NCBI GenBank assembly: GCA_002389645.1
Contig: DGQE01000031.1
Coordinates: 283,152 to 347,151, forward strand
Direction: 5' to 3'
DNA length: 64,000 nucleotides
Origin: Flavobacteriales bacterium UBA4422
GTDB taxonomy: Bacteria; Bacteroidota; Bacteroidia; Flavobacteriales_G; Salibacteraceae
Both the position numbers and the translations under genes were made by a program. Positions within the stretch are counted from its first letter, which is position 1; the number at the start of each line of letters is the position of its first letter. Of this stretch, positions 17,863 to 25,022 are shown in pieces. A model generated the notes under the pieces. That model was not told the DNA's origin and did no database searches. It was given only the letters and a program-made list of their open reading frames with translations.

Positions 17863-18234
17863 ATGAGATATCTACACGGGAAAACTAAAGTGAATAAAGG
17901 AGGTAAGATTGCTGTAACCATATCCAAGCCCACTAAGGTTTTGATTCTAAGTGAAAAAGACTTTAGACGCTATAAGAATAATCAAACATTCACTTATTAT
18001 GGTGGAATGAAAGAAGATTCTTATGAGTTTGATGTTCCTAAATCTGGATTATGGCACGTTGTGATTGAAAAAGGTAGTTATCATAAACCAGAAAATATCA
18101 AGGCCAATTTCAATGTAGTGAAAGGTGTAGTGCATTCTCATAGCAATCCAAAACCACTGGCGGCAACGTTGGCTGAAGCTGATGAACAATTAGATCACCA
18201 AGATCAAGAAGAGGAAACGACAGATCAAGAATAA
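17863..18234 (+). CDS. DUF1883 domain protein
   Basis: A 123-aa cytoplasmic protein. Residues 1-90 match DUF1883 (RYKNNQTFTYYGG and SGLWHVVIEKGSY are characteristic); the last 30 are acidic and rich in Gln and Glu. The domain occurs in bacteria, sometimes next to TIR-type or stress proteins, without a known function. It is monocistronic with a strong terminator at 18261-18290. Its position next to the candidate RNA gene may be coincidental. Confidence 0.82.
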   Translation: MRYLHGKTKVNKGGKIAVTISKPTKVLILSEKDFRRYKNNQTFTYYGGMKEDSYEFDVPKSGLWHVVIEKGSYHKPENIKANFNVVKGVVHSHSNPKPLAATLAEADEQLDHQDQEEETTDQE

Positions 18235-18260
18235 ATTTTGTTTGATCAAAATATTGTTTT

Positions 18261-18290
18261 AAAACCGAAGATTATTCTTCGGTTTTTTTT
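18261..18290 (+). terminator. Intrinsic terminator of the DUF1883 gene
   Basis: A 10-bp stem AAAACCGAAG/CTTCGGTTTT with loop ATTATT and a run of eight T. Confidence 0.9.
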
Positions 18291-18324
18291 ATGTGTTTTC
18301 AACATTATTAGTACAGTTTTAAAC

Positions 18325-18333
18325 TAGTCTTTG
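18325..18333 (+). promoter_or_regulatory. Possible -7 element of the candidate RNA gene
   Basis: TAGTCTTTG is a TAnnTTTG-like sequence with one extra spacer base. The expected transcription start about 6 bases downstream coincides with the first base of the closing stem at 18339. Confidence 0.35.
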
Positions 18334-18338
18334 ATTTG

Positions 18339-18600
18339 TTGAGGTGAGCAAGAAAATAGATATGTAAATTTCAACTTGAAAGTTCATTCTAACGTTTGTT
18401 TCGTCTGGTAGCTTAACATACATGTCTATCTGCTTAGTTTTATAGGATCGAGATCGGACCGAACCTTCATTCAAGGATTCCAATGGGAGTAACATCGGAT
18501 GATCGGAGTGCTATATCTACCTCAAACCTTCATAAAGAGGTATCATCAGGCTGGGCAATCAATATTTCAAGCCTTGTTCAATAAATGAGCGAGGCTTTTT
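18339..18600 (+). ncRNA. Candidate structured RNA, 6S-like closing stem
   Basis: The gap between the DUF1883 terminator and the TRL-like gene has no plausible ORF but shows RNA structure. TTGAGG (18339-18344) pairs with CCTCAA (18520-18525) and TAGATAT (18357-18363) with ATATCTA (18513-18519), a long-range stem with a one-sided 12-base bulge enclosing about 150 bases. Inside is a hairpin GAACCTT/AAGGATTC at 18461-18480. Outside, TACCTC (18518-18523) can instead pair with GAGGTA (18537-18542). The transcript would end at the terminator at 18569-18600. The roughly 187-nt closed unit is the size of 6S RNA. It is not tmRNA, RNase P or SRP RNA by their signature sequences. I could not fold or search it. 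Confidence 0.4.
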
Positions 18601-18601
18601 T
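18569..18601 (+). terminator. Intrinsic terminator ending the candidate RNA
   Basis: An 11-bp stem AAGCCTTGTTC/GAGCGAGGCTT with two G-U pairs, loop AATAAAT and a T-run. AGGCT at 18548-18552 could pair with its 5' arm as an alternative fold. Confidence 0.85.
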
Positions 18602-18607
18602 ATGCAT

Positions 18608-18615
18608 TACATTTG
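18608..18615 (+). promoter_or_regulatory. Predicted -7 element for the TRL-like lipoprotein gene
   Basis: TACATTTG matches TAnnTTTG 18 bases before the ATG at 18634. Confidence 0.5.
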
Positions 18616-18633
18616 ACGAAATGTTCAACAGTT

Positions 18634-18903
18634 ATGATTCGATTATTTACAGTGTTTGCAATTGCTTTCTTTAGCGCTTCCTGCAGTGTCACAACTCCTG
18701 TTGCGGCTACATCTAATCCTATAGGTAGTAAAGTCGGCACTTCTTCAGGTAAGTGTTATTTTAATATATGTCGCAACGTAGACGCGTCTATTCACTCAGC
18801 AGCCCAAAACGGTAACATTACCAAAGTGAGTACGGTAGATTATAAGGTTAAAAACTTTATAGGAATCGTGATAACCCATGAATGTATTGTCACCGGAGAG
18901 TAG
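18634..18903 (+). CDS. TRL-like small lipoprotein
   Basis: An 89-aa lipoprotein from ATG 18634. The signal MIRLFTVFAIAFFSASC places the lipidated Cys at residue 17. The mature part (GSKVGTSSGKCYFNICRNVDASIHSAAQNGNITKVSTVDYKV) matches the TRL-like family, small lipoproteins of unknown function. The in-frame TTG at 18613 is inside the predicted promoter and is rejected as start. It has its own promoter directly after the RNA terminator and converges on the minus-strand secreted-protein operon. Confidence 0.83.
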   Translation: MIRLFTVFAIAFFSASCSVTTPVAATSNPIGSKVGTSSGKCYFNICRNVDASIHSAAQNGNITKVSTVDYKVKNFIGIVITHECIVTGE

Positions 18904-18908
18904 TAACA

Positions 18909-19369
18909 TTAATACTCCTCGTTTACCTCCGCTAATGTTGGGAATTTAGTAGTGAAATCACCCGCTTTTCTGACCCACTTTAAATATTTGCCATTGCCCC
19001 TGCAGGCATAAGCGTGAAGTGTATCTGTATTTTTCATGTCCAGACGGTAGAAGCACTGCCATCTGCCATTTTCTCTTTGCACACAAGACATCAGATCTAC
19101 CTGCTCGCTGCATGTGTTTACCAAACGAACAGTGTATTTAGCCTCACTGAATCCATAATTAAGACATTGACCGCCCCATTCGCTATCTGCTTTTTGAACA
19201 CAACTATTCCAATCTTGCTGTTGATCAGAAATTACAGTTATGTAATCCTCACTAGTATCATCAAATGACGTTTCTATCGGGGTGTTCGAAAATGAAAAAA
19301 CGACAAGCGCAATAAGTGGTAATAAAGTTCCTAAAATGATTTTTTGAGTAATTGTTTAAGTCTTAACAT
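18909..19369 (-). pseudogene. Small Cys-rich secreted protein, frame broken in an A6 run
   Basis: A continuous minus-strand frame from 19355 to the stop at 18909 encodes a leader-like hydrophobic segment (IILGTLLPLIALVVFSFS) and a Cys-rich domain with two related motifs, SCVQKADSEWGGQC and SCVQRENGRWQC, but has no start codon before the TTG at 19124. An ATG at 19369, overlapping the stop of the upstream TPR gene by 7 bases, begins MLRLKQLLKK and runs into A6 (plus-strand T6 at 19340-19345). One extra A joins both parts into a 153-aa secreted protein. The gene is third in a minus-strand operon. No known family was recognised. Confidence 0.6.
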
Positions 19370-19884
19370 TGGTTGTTTTTCAAAATTATTTTGGCTTCTT
19401 CATTGCCCATTTTTTTAGAAGTCTTCCAATCTGCACAAGCACCTTTTTTATCGCCTAATCCTTTTTTAGACCAACCTCGGTTATTAAATGCCTCAGAATT
19501 TGAAGGCGCCAAGATAATTACTTTATCAAAGTCGGCAAGTGCTTCTTTATACCGTTCCAATTTGTTATACGCACTTCCGCGGCTTAAATAAGCAATCACA
19601 AAGTTCGGGTTTAACTCAATAAGTCGCGTGTAATCTGAAATAGCTTTTTCATATTCTTGCAACATAGAGTGCGCGAAAGCTCTTTTGGCATAAGCATCAA
19701 GATACTCGGGATCGATCTCAACTGCTTCATTGAAATATGAAATCGCTGTTTCATAATTTCCCTTTTGCACTTCATGTTGTCCTTGTGCAACTTTTTCTGA
19801 TATATCTTGAGAAAAAGCGGTAGACGTGACCACAAATGCGGTAAGCAGGTAAAATAGTCTGCTAATCTTTTTCATTGTCATCAA
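19363..19884 (-). CDS. Secreted TPR-repeat protein
   Basis: A 173-aa periplasmic or secreted protein with signal peptide (MKKISRLFYLLTAFVVTSTAFSQ, taking Met4) followed by three to four tetratricopeptide repeats between about residues 30 and 160 (GNYETAISYFNEAVEIDPE, QEYEKAISDYTRLIELNPN, ERYKEALADFDKVIILAPS). It probably acts as a protein-binding scaffold; the partner is unknown, but the co-transcribed small secreted proteins on either side are candidates. It lies 26 bases from the upstream gene and overlaps the downstream gene's start. Confidence 0.86.
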   Translation of the reverse strand: MMTMKKISRLFYLLTAFVVTSTAFSQDISEKVAQGQHEVQKGNYETAISYFNEAVEIDPEYLDAYAKRAFAHSMLQEYEKAISDYTRLIELNPNFVIAYLSRGSAYNKLERYKEALADFDKVIILAPSNSEAFNNRGWSKKGLGDKKGACADWKTSKKMGNEEAKIILKNNQC

Positions 19885-19910
19885 TGGATTAATGGTGGTG
19901 TTATTTGAGC

Positions 19911-20363
19911 TTACTCGAAAGGCTCTGTTCTTTCTACGTCATCAAAGACATAAAGTTTGATCAAGTGTTTCATGGCTTCAACAACTCCTAAACATTCATC
20001 AGCGCATGTGGTGGGGAGGTTAGTGCGATCGTACAGAATCTTAGAATCTCGTTTAATGATATCTCGTTCAATACACTTGCCAGCTTTTTCGTAGCAGCTT
20101 ACGATAACCGCGCCTTCTGATTTTGAGAAATATATTCCTTCTTCAAAATCTATAGATTCCGGAAAGAGATAGTCTATTCGAACCGCCTCACCTCCAGCAT
20201 AAAACTCTACTCTTAGGTTTTTCTTTTCGGTAAATACGCGACACTTTTTTTCTAAATGACTACTAATATACTCTGCAGTATAGTCTTCATCATACGTCTG
20301 TGCGCTTGTACTTAAGCTGCTTGAAATAAAACTAATTAACAAGATGTGGAATAAATACTTCAT
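19911..20363 (-). CDS. Small secreted protein, unknown
   Basis: A 150-aa protein with signal peptide (MKYLFHILLISFISSSLSTSAQ) and five cysteines in the mature part, including CYEKAGKC and TTCADEC, suggesting disulfides. No domain is recognised. It is the first gene of the minus-strand operon with the TPR and Cys-rich proteins, and divergent from the coiled-coil gene beginning at 20516, so the intervening 150 bases probably hold back-to-back promoters. Confidence 0.78.
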   Translation of the reverse strand: MKYLFHILLISFISSSLSTSAQTYDEDYTAEYISSHLEKKCRVFTEKKNLRVEFYAGGEAVRIDYLFPESIDFEEGIYFSKSEGAVIVSCYEKAGKCIERDIIKRDSKILYDRTNLPTTCADECLGVVEAMKHLIKLYVFDDVERTEPFE

Positions 20364-20413
20364 AACTATTTCTCTCTAGTGATTCAAATTGGCTAATAAT
20401 ATGTCAGTCCTTT

Positions 20414-20421
20414 TACTTTTG
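20414..20421 (+). promoter_or_regulatory. Predicted -7 element for the coiled-coil protein gene
   Basis: TACTTTTG matches TAnnTTTG; TTG at 20389-20391 is 22 bases upstream as a possible -33 element. The 5' leader would be about 90 bases. Confidence 0.45.
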
Positions 20422-20515
20422 CGGCAATATCAGATATCAATATTTGATTCAAAGTTATCACACTATCGCGAGTTCACTGAAAATAACGCAACTAATCATC
20501 AACAATCGGATATTA

Positions 20516-22081
20516 ATGCGATGTGCTATGATTATAACACTATTTGTTTTAGTGCTTGATAGCGGTTATGCCCAAAAGAATGAATTCATCATTAAGGGTC
20601 GTTTTAAGATTGATGGTGGCTCTGTTAGTGGTGCTAAAATAATTGTTGAAAAAGGCGGTCGTCAGGTCAAATCGATTGAAGGTGATTCCAGGTTTGAAAT
20701 CGGTTTAGACTTCCAATCTATTTATGTGGTTTCATTCGTAAAAGAAGGCTTTGTTACAAAACGACTTCGCTTTGATACAAATGTGCCCGAAGATCGAATA
20801 GAGTATGGGTTTGAGCCGTTTGGTTTTTCTGTTGAGCTGTTTGAACAGTATGATGATGTGAACATGGTTGTTTTTAATCAACCTGTAGGTAAGATTTCTT
20901 ACAGCGAACTTATTTATGAGTTTGATTATGACACGGATTATACTAAATCCATTCAAACTCAGATTGATCAAGCCATGGATGAAGTGGAAGTGGCTAAGGA
21001 GAAAAAAGTCGAAAAAGATGCAGCGAATGCAAAAGAAATCGCGAAGCTTACTAGCTCCGCTGAGAAAAGTGCAAAATCAGGTGACTACACCGCGGCAATA
21101 TCCAATTTAGAAGAGGCAGTCAAATTAAAGAAGGATCCTACTGTTGAAAAAAGGATTCAAGAATTGAAGCAAGAAGCTAAGCAGGTTGCAGAGGCAAAGG
21201 CAGCGGCCGAAGCAAAAGCAAAAGCCGAAGCCGAGGCAAAAGCTGCCGCTGAAAAGGCTGCTGAAGAAGCAAAGGCTGCTGAAGAAGCAAAAGAAGAGGC
21301 CGAGGCCAAAGCGGCTAAAGAAGCAAAAGCTCAATCTGAGGCAGAGCTAGCAGCAAGTAGAAAGCTTGAAGAGGAAGCATTAGCTGCCAAACAAGCCGAA
21401 TTTGAAGAGTTCAAGGCTCAAGGAGATAATTATTTGAAATCAAATAAATTGGATCCAGCAATTGCCTCTTACAGCGAGGCTCTAAAATTATTCCCTGAGG
21501 TTGAATATGTTCAAACGAAAATTGAACAAATTAAAGATCTTAAAAAGAAGATGCTAGCTGAACAGGAAAAAGCGAAGGAAGCGGCAACCGCCTTGACCGA
21601 GCAGGGCGGACGTGAGTCTGAACAATTGGCTCGAATTATTCAGGAAGAAGAGCAGAAATCTACTGCCAAAGACATTGTAAATCCTCCTAAGGATGAGGTT
21701 TCGATTGCTAACGAAGAAAGGCCAGGAGCACCTTCGGGACCTATTGTTATTTCAGAGCCAAAGGTTGGTGATGAGGCAAGAAAAACTAAAACGGCACAAC
21801 TGACAGAAGATGATAAATATGATGGCCAGTTAAAAAGAACTGAAGCCCAGCAGGCTGAGTTTTTTGAAGACCAACGTCAAAAACAACTACAGGAAAAATA
21901 TAAAACGAGAAAAACAGTTGAAACAGAGAAGGCTGGCAATAGCGTGATTACATGGATATACATGAATACAGGTAGTTTTGTGAAAACATACAAAAAGGTA
22001 GAACACAACTGGGGAGGAGTTTACTTCTTTATAGATGGGCAAGCCACGAACCAGCGATTTTGGGAACACGAAACGCAGTAG
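20516..22081 (+). CDS. Periplasmic Ala/Glu/Lys-rich coiled-coil protein
   Basis: About 521 aa from the ATG at 20516, which gives a good signal peptide ending GYA-Q. Order in the mature protein: a carboxypeptidase-regulatory-like beta domain (about 25-110), a TPR-like unit (DYTAAISNLEEAVKLKKD), a roughly 100-residue highly charged helix of repeated EAKAAAEAKA blocks resembling TolA domain II, a second TPR-like unit (NKLDPAIASYSEALKLFPE), a low-complexity linker and a conserved C-terminal domain (ITWIYMNTGSFVKTYKKVEHNWGG). It may span the periplasm. No enzymatic function is suggested. A similar architecture occurs in other Bacteroidota proteins of unknown role. Confidence 0.82.
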   Translation: MRCAMIITLFVLVLDSGYAQKNEFIIKGRFKIDGGSVSGAKIIVEKGGRQVKSIEGDSRFEIGLDFQSIYVVSFVKEGFVTKRLRFDTNVPEDRIEYGFEPFGFSVELFEQYDDVNMVVFNQPVGKISYSELIYEFDYDTDYTKSIQTQIDQAMDEVEVAKEKKVEKDAANAKEIAKLTSSAEKSAKSGDYTAAISNLEEAVKLKKDPTVEKRIQELKQEAKQVAEAKAAAEAKAKAEAEAKAAAEKAAEEAKAAEEAKEEAEAKAAKEAKAQSEAELAASRKLEEEALAAKQAEFEEFKAQGDNYLKSNKLDPAIASYSEALKLFPEVEYVQTKIEQIKDLKKKMLAEQEKAKEAATALTEQGGRESEQLARIIQEEEQKSTAKDIVNPPKDEVSIANEERPGAPSGPIVISEPKVGDEARKTKTAQLTEDDKYDGQLKRTEAQQAEFFEDQRQKQLQEKYKTRKTVETEKAGNSVITWIYMNTGSFVKTYKKVEHNWGGVYFFIDGQATNQRFWEHETQ

Positions 22082-22090
22082 AAAAATAAG

Positions 22091-22122
22091 GGCAAAAAAA
22101 AAACACCTGTGAGGCGTTTTTA
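22091..22122. terminator. Probable bidirectional terminator between convergent genes
   Basis: An A10 run, an imperfect AACaCCT/AGGcGTT stem with a GTG loop, and a T5 run lie between stops at 22081 (+) and 22148 (-). The stem is short with one mismatch. Confidence 0.5.
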
Positions 22123-22147
22123 AATTATATCGTAAGATTATTAACTT

Positions 22148-22372
22148 TTAGTTTGAAGAAACATTCTCGTCATCATCTGACTCTTCATCACCATCAGAAA
22201 CCTCTTTCACCGAAATAGTAATCTTAGGTTTAACAATATCCGTAAGAGTTTCAGAATCATTTACACCTTGAGAATTGGTCAATTGATTTTCATAGATCAC
22301 TTTTGACTCTTCATTATCACTAGCATAATTAGGTGCTAGGTCATCAAGCTCTGTCTTTTGACAGGACGACAC
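22148..22372 (-). CDS. Small acidic lipoprotein, start codon unclear
   Basis: The frame encodes a 74-aa product from GTG 22372, but the codons upstream read SLAKSAIGAFAVSSC, a convincing lipoprotein signal and lipobox directly before CQKTELDDLAPNY. No ATG, GTG or TTG precedes that signal before an in-frame TAA, so either the start is non-canonical or an upstream base change has removed it. The mature part is very acidic, ending in a Glu/Asp/Ser-rich tail. It could be a decaying or mis-sequenced lipoprotein gene; no family is recognised. Confidence 0.5.
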   Translation of the reverse strand: MSSCQKTELDDLAPNYASDNEESKVIYENQLTNSQGVNDSETLTDIVKPKITISVKEVSDGDEESDDDENVSSN

Positions 22373-22462
22373 AGCAAAAGCTCCAATCGCTGATTTAGCC
22401 AGTGAAACAGGAAAGCGTAATTATCTTTTTGGGTTTATCACTTTGTCCTACAGGATTAAATC

Positions 22463-23404
22463 CTAGAATATTACTTCTAGATATTCAGCAACCTTTTCCT
22501 CCTCAATTCCCGATTCGGTTAGTGCAGATTTGATTTCTTTAAAGAAATGCATTTTTCCAGTAATGATTTTCTCTAAATAGTCTTGTCGTTTGCCGTTGTC
22601 CGAAAACTCTATGTTTATTATCTTCCCACCGCGTGCTGTCGTGATTTTGCAACTTAGACGATCTTTCTTATTGTTGAACTCGTATGCAGGACTGTATCCA
22701 AAGTTCCATTCGTCCAGATCGTATTTAGATGATATTAAAGCCGCTAAATCTGAACCTATTTGTTGATTAAGTTCAAGACTCACTAATCCTTCAGATTGAA
22801 AGCTATCAATCAATTCTGATTTGAATTGCTCGGTGTTGCCTAAATCCTTAAATGATCTCAAGTTAGTAATAGGGCTTCGAACTGATTTAACACTTTTATC
22901 AATGAACTTCCCACTTTTTCTTTTGATAGCCACTCGCAAATGATCAAGGTTAGCGTCATATAAAATTGTGCCATGATGAAGTACTCTCCCGCTTCTCAGA
23001 TGCTGGGCGTTTCCTGATATTTTTTCCTCTCCTAGAAAAAGGTCGTGCCTCTCACTCATAGTTACCGGAAACCCAAGATTGTTAAGTGATTTTTGAATCA
23101 GAATGAGACTACGGTCGTAATCGATCATTTTGTTGCGATCTACCTTCCTAAAAAAGCTGAAGTTTATATTTCCCAGATCGTGATAAACTGTTCCTCCTCC
23201 GCTTATTCTTCGCAAAACAGGAATATTCAATTCTTCGCAGGAATGCAAATTGCATTCTGCCAAAACATTTTGATGCTTTCCAGATATAACCGAAGGTGGG
23301 CTGATCCATATGCGAAGTGTCTCTTGTTCAAAGTGTTGAAAATACCACTCTTCAAAGGCAAGGTTTTCTTGAGCAGTAGGATAACTGAGATCTAATAAGC
23401 GCAT
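22463..23404 (-). CDS. lplA: Lipoate-protein ligase A
   Basis: Attaches lipoate to E2 and GcvH proteins via lipoyl-AMP. 313 aa from the ATG at 23404, which gives the family start MRLLDLSYPTAQENLAFEEW; an upstream in-frame start would add 18 unrelated residues. RRISGGGTVYHDLGNINFSF, EKISGNAQ and HHGTILYD are the lipoate/ATP-binding motifs. The C-terminal accessory domain follows from about residue 230. It is divergent from nrnA with about 85 bases between starts. Confidence 0.92.
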   Translation of the reverse strand: MRLLDLSYPTAQENLAFEEWYFQHFEQETLRIWISPPSVISGKHQNVLAECNLHSCEELNIPVLRRISGGGTVYHDLGNINFSFFRKVDRNKMIDYDRSLILIQKSLNNLGFPVTMSERHDLFLGEEKISGNAQHLRSGRVLHHGTILYDANLDHLRVAIKRKSGKFIDKSVKSVRSPITNLRSFKDLGNTEQFKSELIDSFQSEGLVSLELNQQIGSDLAALISSKYDLDEWNFGYSPAYEFNNKKDRLSCKITTARGGKIINIEFSDNGKRQDYLEKIITGKMHFFKEIKSALTESGIEEEKVAEYLEVIF

Positions 23405-23473
23405 TGATTTGAATAAATTCAGCAACGAATGTGAATGTTTCGAATGAAATTGTCGCAAAACAATTCAAACAAA

Positions 23474-23481
23474 TAGCTTTG
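23474..23481 (+). promoter_or_regulatory. Predicted -7 element for the nrnA-FKBP operon
   Basis: TAGCTTTG matches TAnnTTTG, with TTG at 23450-23452 spaced 21 bases upstream, close to the expected Bacteroidota promoter spacing. The start codon is 10 bases downstream. Confidence 0.55.
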
Positions 23482-23491
23482 GCAGAAATTA

Positions 23492-24493
23492 TTGAACTTG
23501 GATTATCATCGAATTAAAGAACTTCTTGGTCCATCTGCGAAGGTGGTCATAACAACGCATCGCTCCCCAGACGGTGATGCCATTGGTTCATCTTTAGGGT
23601 TGTATCATTTTTTGATTTTAAATGGACTCGAAGTGAGCGTGATTATTCCGGACAGAGACCCTGAGTTTTTACATTGGATGAGAGGCCATGACCTAATTAC
23701 TGTTTTTGAATCGGATCAAGAAAAGTCTAAAACGCTAATAAATGATGCGGATGTAATTTTTTCGCTTGACTATAATCGACTTGATCGAATAGCGGAAATG
23801 GGATCACGGGTTGAAAGGGCTTCCGCCACGAAAATCCTCATTGATCATCATATTGACCCTGCTGACTATTTTAATTTTAGCTTATCAGATACTACCGCAT
23901 CATCCACTGCTGAGCTTGTTTTTCGGTTTATTGACAGCCTAGGTTGGAAAGAATTATTGAATAAGGATATTGCCGAGTGTTTGTACGCTGGAATCATGAC
24001 AGATACAGGTTCTTTTAAATTTAGTTCTACATCTGCTTTCACTCATAGAGTTGTTGCTGATTTAATGGACGTTGGACTAGTGCCAGATAAGGTCCATAAT
24101 GCCATTTTTGACAATAGTTCTTTTGATCGATTGCAATTGGTAGGCTTTGCACTATCAAATAAATTTGAATTTGACGCTGAACGAGGTGTCAGCATTATCG
24201 GAATTTCCTTGAATGAAAAGAACCGTTTCAAATATCAAAAAGGCGATACCGAAGGATTGGTGAATTATGGTTTGTCTGTAAAAGGAGCAAAAATGGCTGT
24301 TTTCTTGTCTGAAGAACTCAATTTTACGAAGTTTTCATTCCGCTCTAAAGGTCAAATCGATGTCAATAAAATTGCTAGAGGATACTTTAATGGGGGGGGG
24401 CATAAAAATGCTGCTGGTGGTCGTCTAGACATGTCGCTTAAGGAATCTATCAATTATTTGAAAGATGTTATTGAAAACAAAATCACCCTTTAA
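23492..24493 (+). CDS. nrnA: NrnA-like DHH/DHHA1 phosphoesterase (nanoRNase/pAp phosphatase)
   Basis: Degrades very short oligoribonucleotides and may dephosphorylate pAp. 333 aa. Metal-binding residues His23, Asp27, Asp29 (THRSPDGDAIG), Asp93 (SLDYN) and the DHH motif Asp118-His119-His120 are present; the DHHA1 domain ends in NGGGHKNAAGG. The start is TTG, chosen because the promoter lies just upstream and no closer ATG precedes the conserved N-terminus. A G8 run at 24392-24399 inside the GGG motif does not disturb the frame. The 3' end overlaps the next gene by 29 bases. Neighbourhood with a GldI-like gene is typical of flavobacteria. Confidence 0.93.
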   Translation: MNLDYHRIKELLGPSAKVVITTHRSPDGDAIGSSLGLYHFLILNGLEVSVIIPDRDPEFLHWMRGHDLITVFESDQEKSKTLINDADVIFSLDYNRLDRIAEMGSRVERASATKILIDHHIDPADYFNFSLSDTTASSTAELVFRFIDSLGWKELLNKDIAECLYAGIMTDTGSFKFSSTSAFTHRVVADLMDVGLVPDKVHNAIFDNSSFDRLQLVGFALSNKFEFDAERGVSIIGISLNEKNRFKYQKGDTEGLVNYGLSVKGAKMAVFLSEELNFTKFSFRSKGQIDVNKIARGYFNGGGHKNAAGGRLDMSLKESINYLKDVIENKITL

Positions 24494-25022
24494 ATTGAAA
24501 ATACTTGCCATTATTATGGGCTTATTTTTGGCGGTTCATTCATGCCAAGAAAGTACACCTCCAAGCAATCAAAGCCTACCCACGCAGCGAGATGTTAACC
24601 GCAGCATGGAAGATATAAATAGGCAAATGGCGCTGGAAGAAGACGCTGTTATTGAAGGGTACGCTGAGCGCAGAGGTTGGGAAATGACTAAAACTGGCAC
24701 AGGATTGCGATATATGATTTATGATAGTTCTGGAGAAGGGGATAAAGCTCGAGAGGGACAAGTGGCTACTCTCAAATACAAAGTAAGCTTGATGGATGGT
24801 GAAGAAGTATATTCATCGGAAAATGATGGTCCTAGATCATTTATGATCGGGCAGGATAATGTGGAAAGTGGATTGCACGAAGCCGTAACTTATCTGAAAC
24901 TCGGAGATAAAGCGCAGATTATTTTACCGAGTCATTTAGCCCATGGTTTAACGGGCGACAATAATAAGATTCCGCCAAGATCCACGGTGATTTACGATCT
25001 AGAATTAATAGGGTTGAAATGA
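24465..25022 (+). CDS. GldI-like FKBP-type peptidyl-prolyl isomerase lipoprotein
   Basis: A 185-aa lipoprotein: leader to Cys27 (LAVHSC), a polar helix, then one FKBP domain (about 90-185). In flavobacteria GldI is a lipoprotein of this class needed for gliding and T9SS-related protein folding. The FKBP active-site aromatic positions are changed (VYSS instead of FDSS, SGLHEAV instead of PGWEEAL), so catalytic activity is uncertain and a chaperone role is possible. The start overlaps nrnA by 29 bases; the stop overlaps the next start in ATGA. Confidence 0.82.
   Translation: MLLKTKSPFKLKILAIIMGLFLAVHSCQESTPPSNQSLPTQRDVNRSMEDINRQMALEEDAVIEGYAERRGWEMTKTGTGLRYMIYDSSGEGDKAREGQVATLKYKVSLMDGEEVYSSENDGPRSFMIGQDNVESGLHEAVTYLKLGDKAQIILPSHLAHGLTGDNNKIPPRSTVIYDLELIGLK

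Noticed and set aside
18339..18600. tmRNA, RNase P or SRP RNA
   Set aside because: No tag-peptide reading frame, no GAGGAAAGTCC-type RNase P core and no SRP apical loop sequence were found on either strand.
24392..24399. G8 run in nrnA as another frame lesion
   Set aside because: The frame is intact through the conserved GGGH motif and the protein has normal length.
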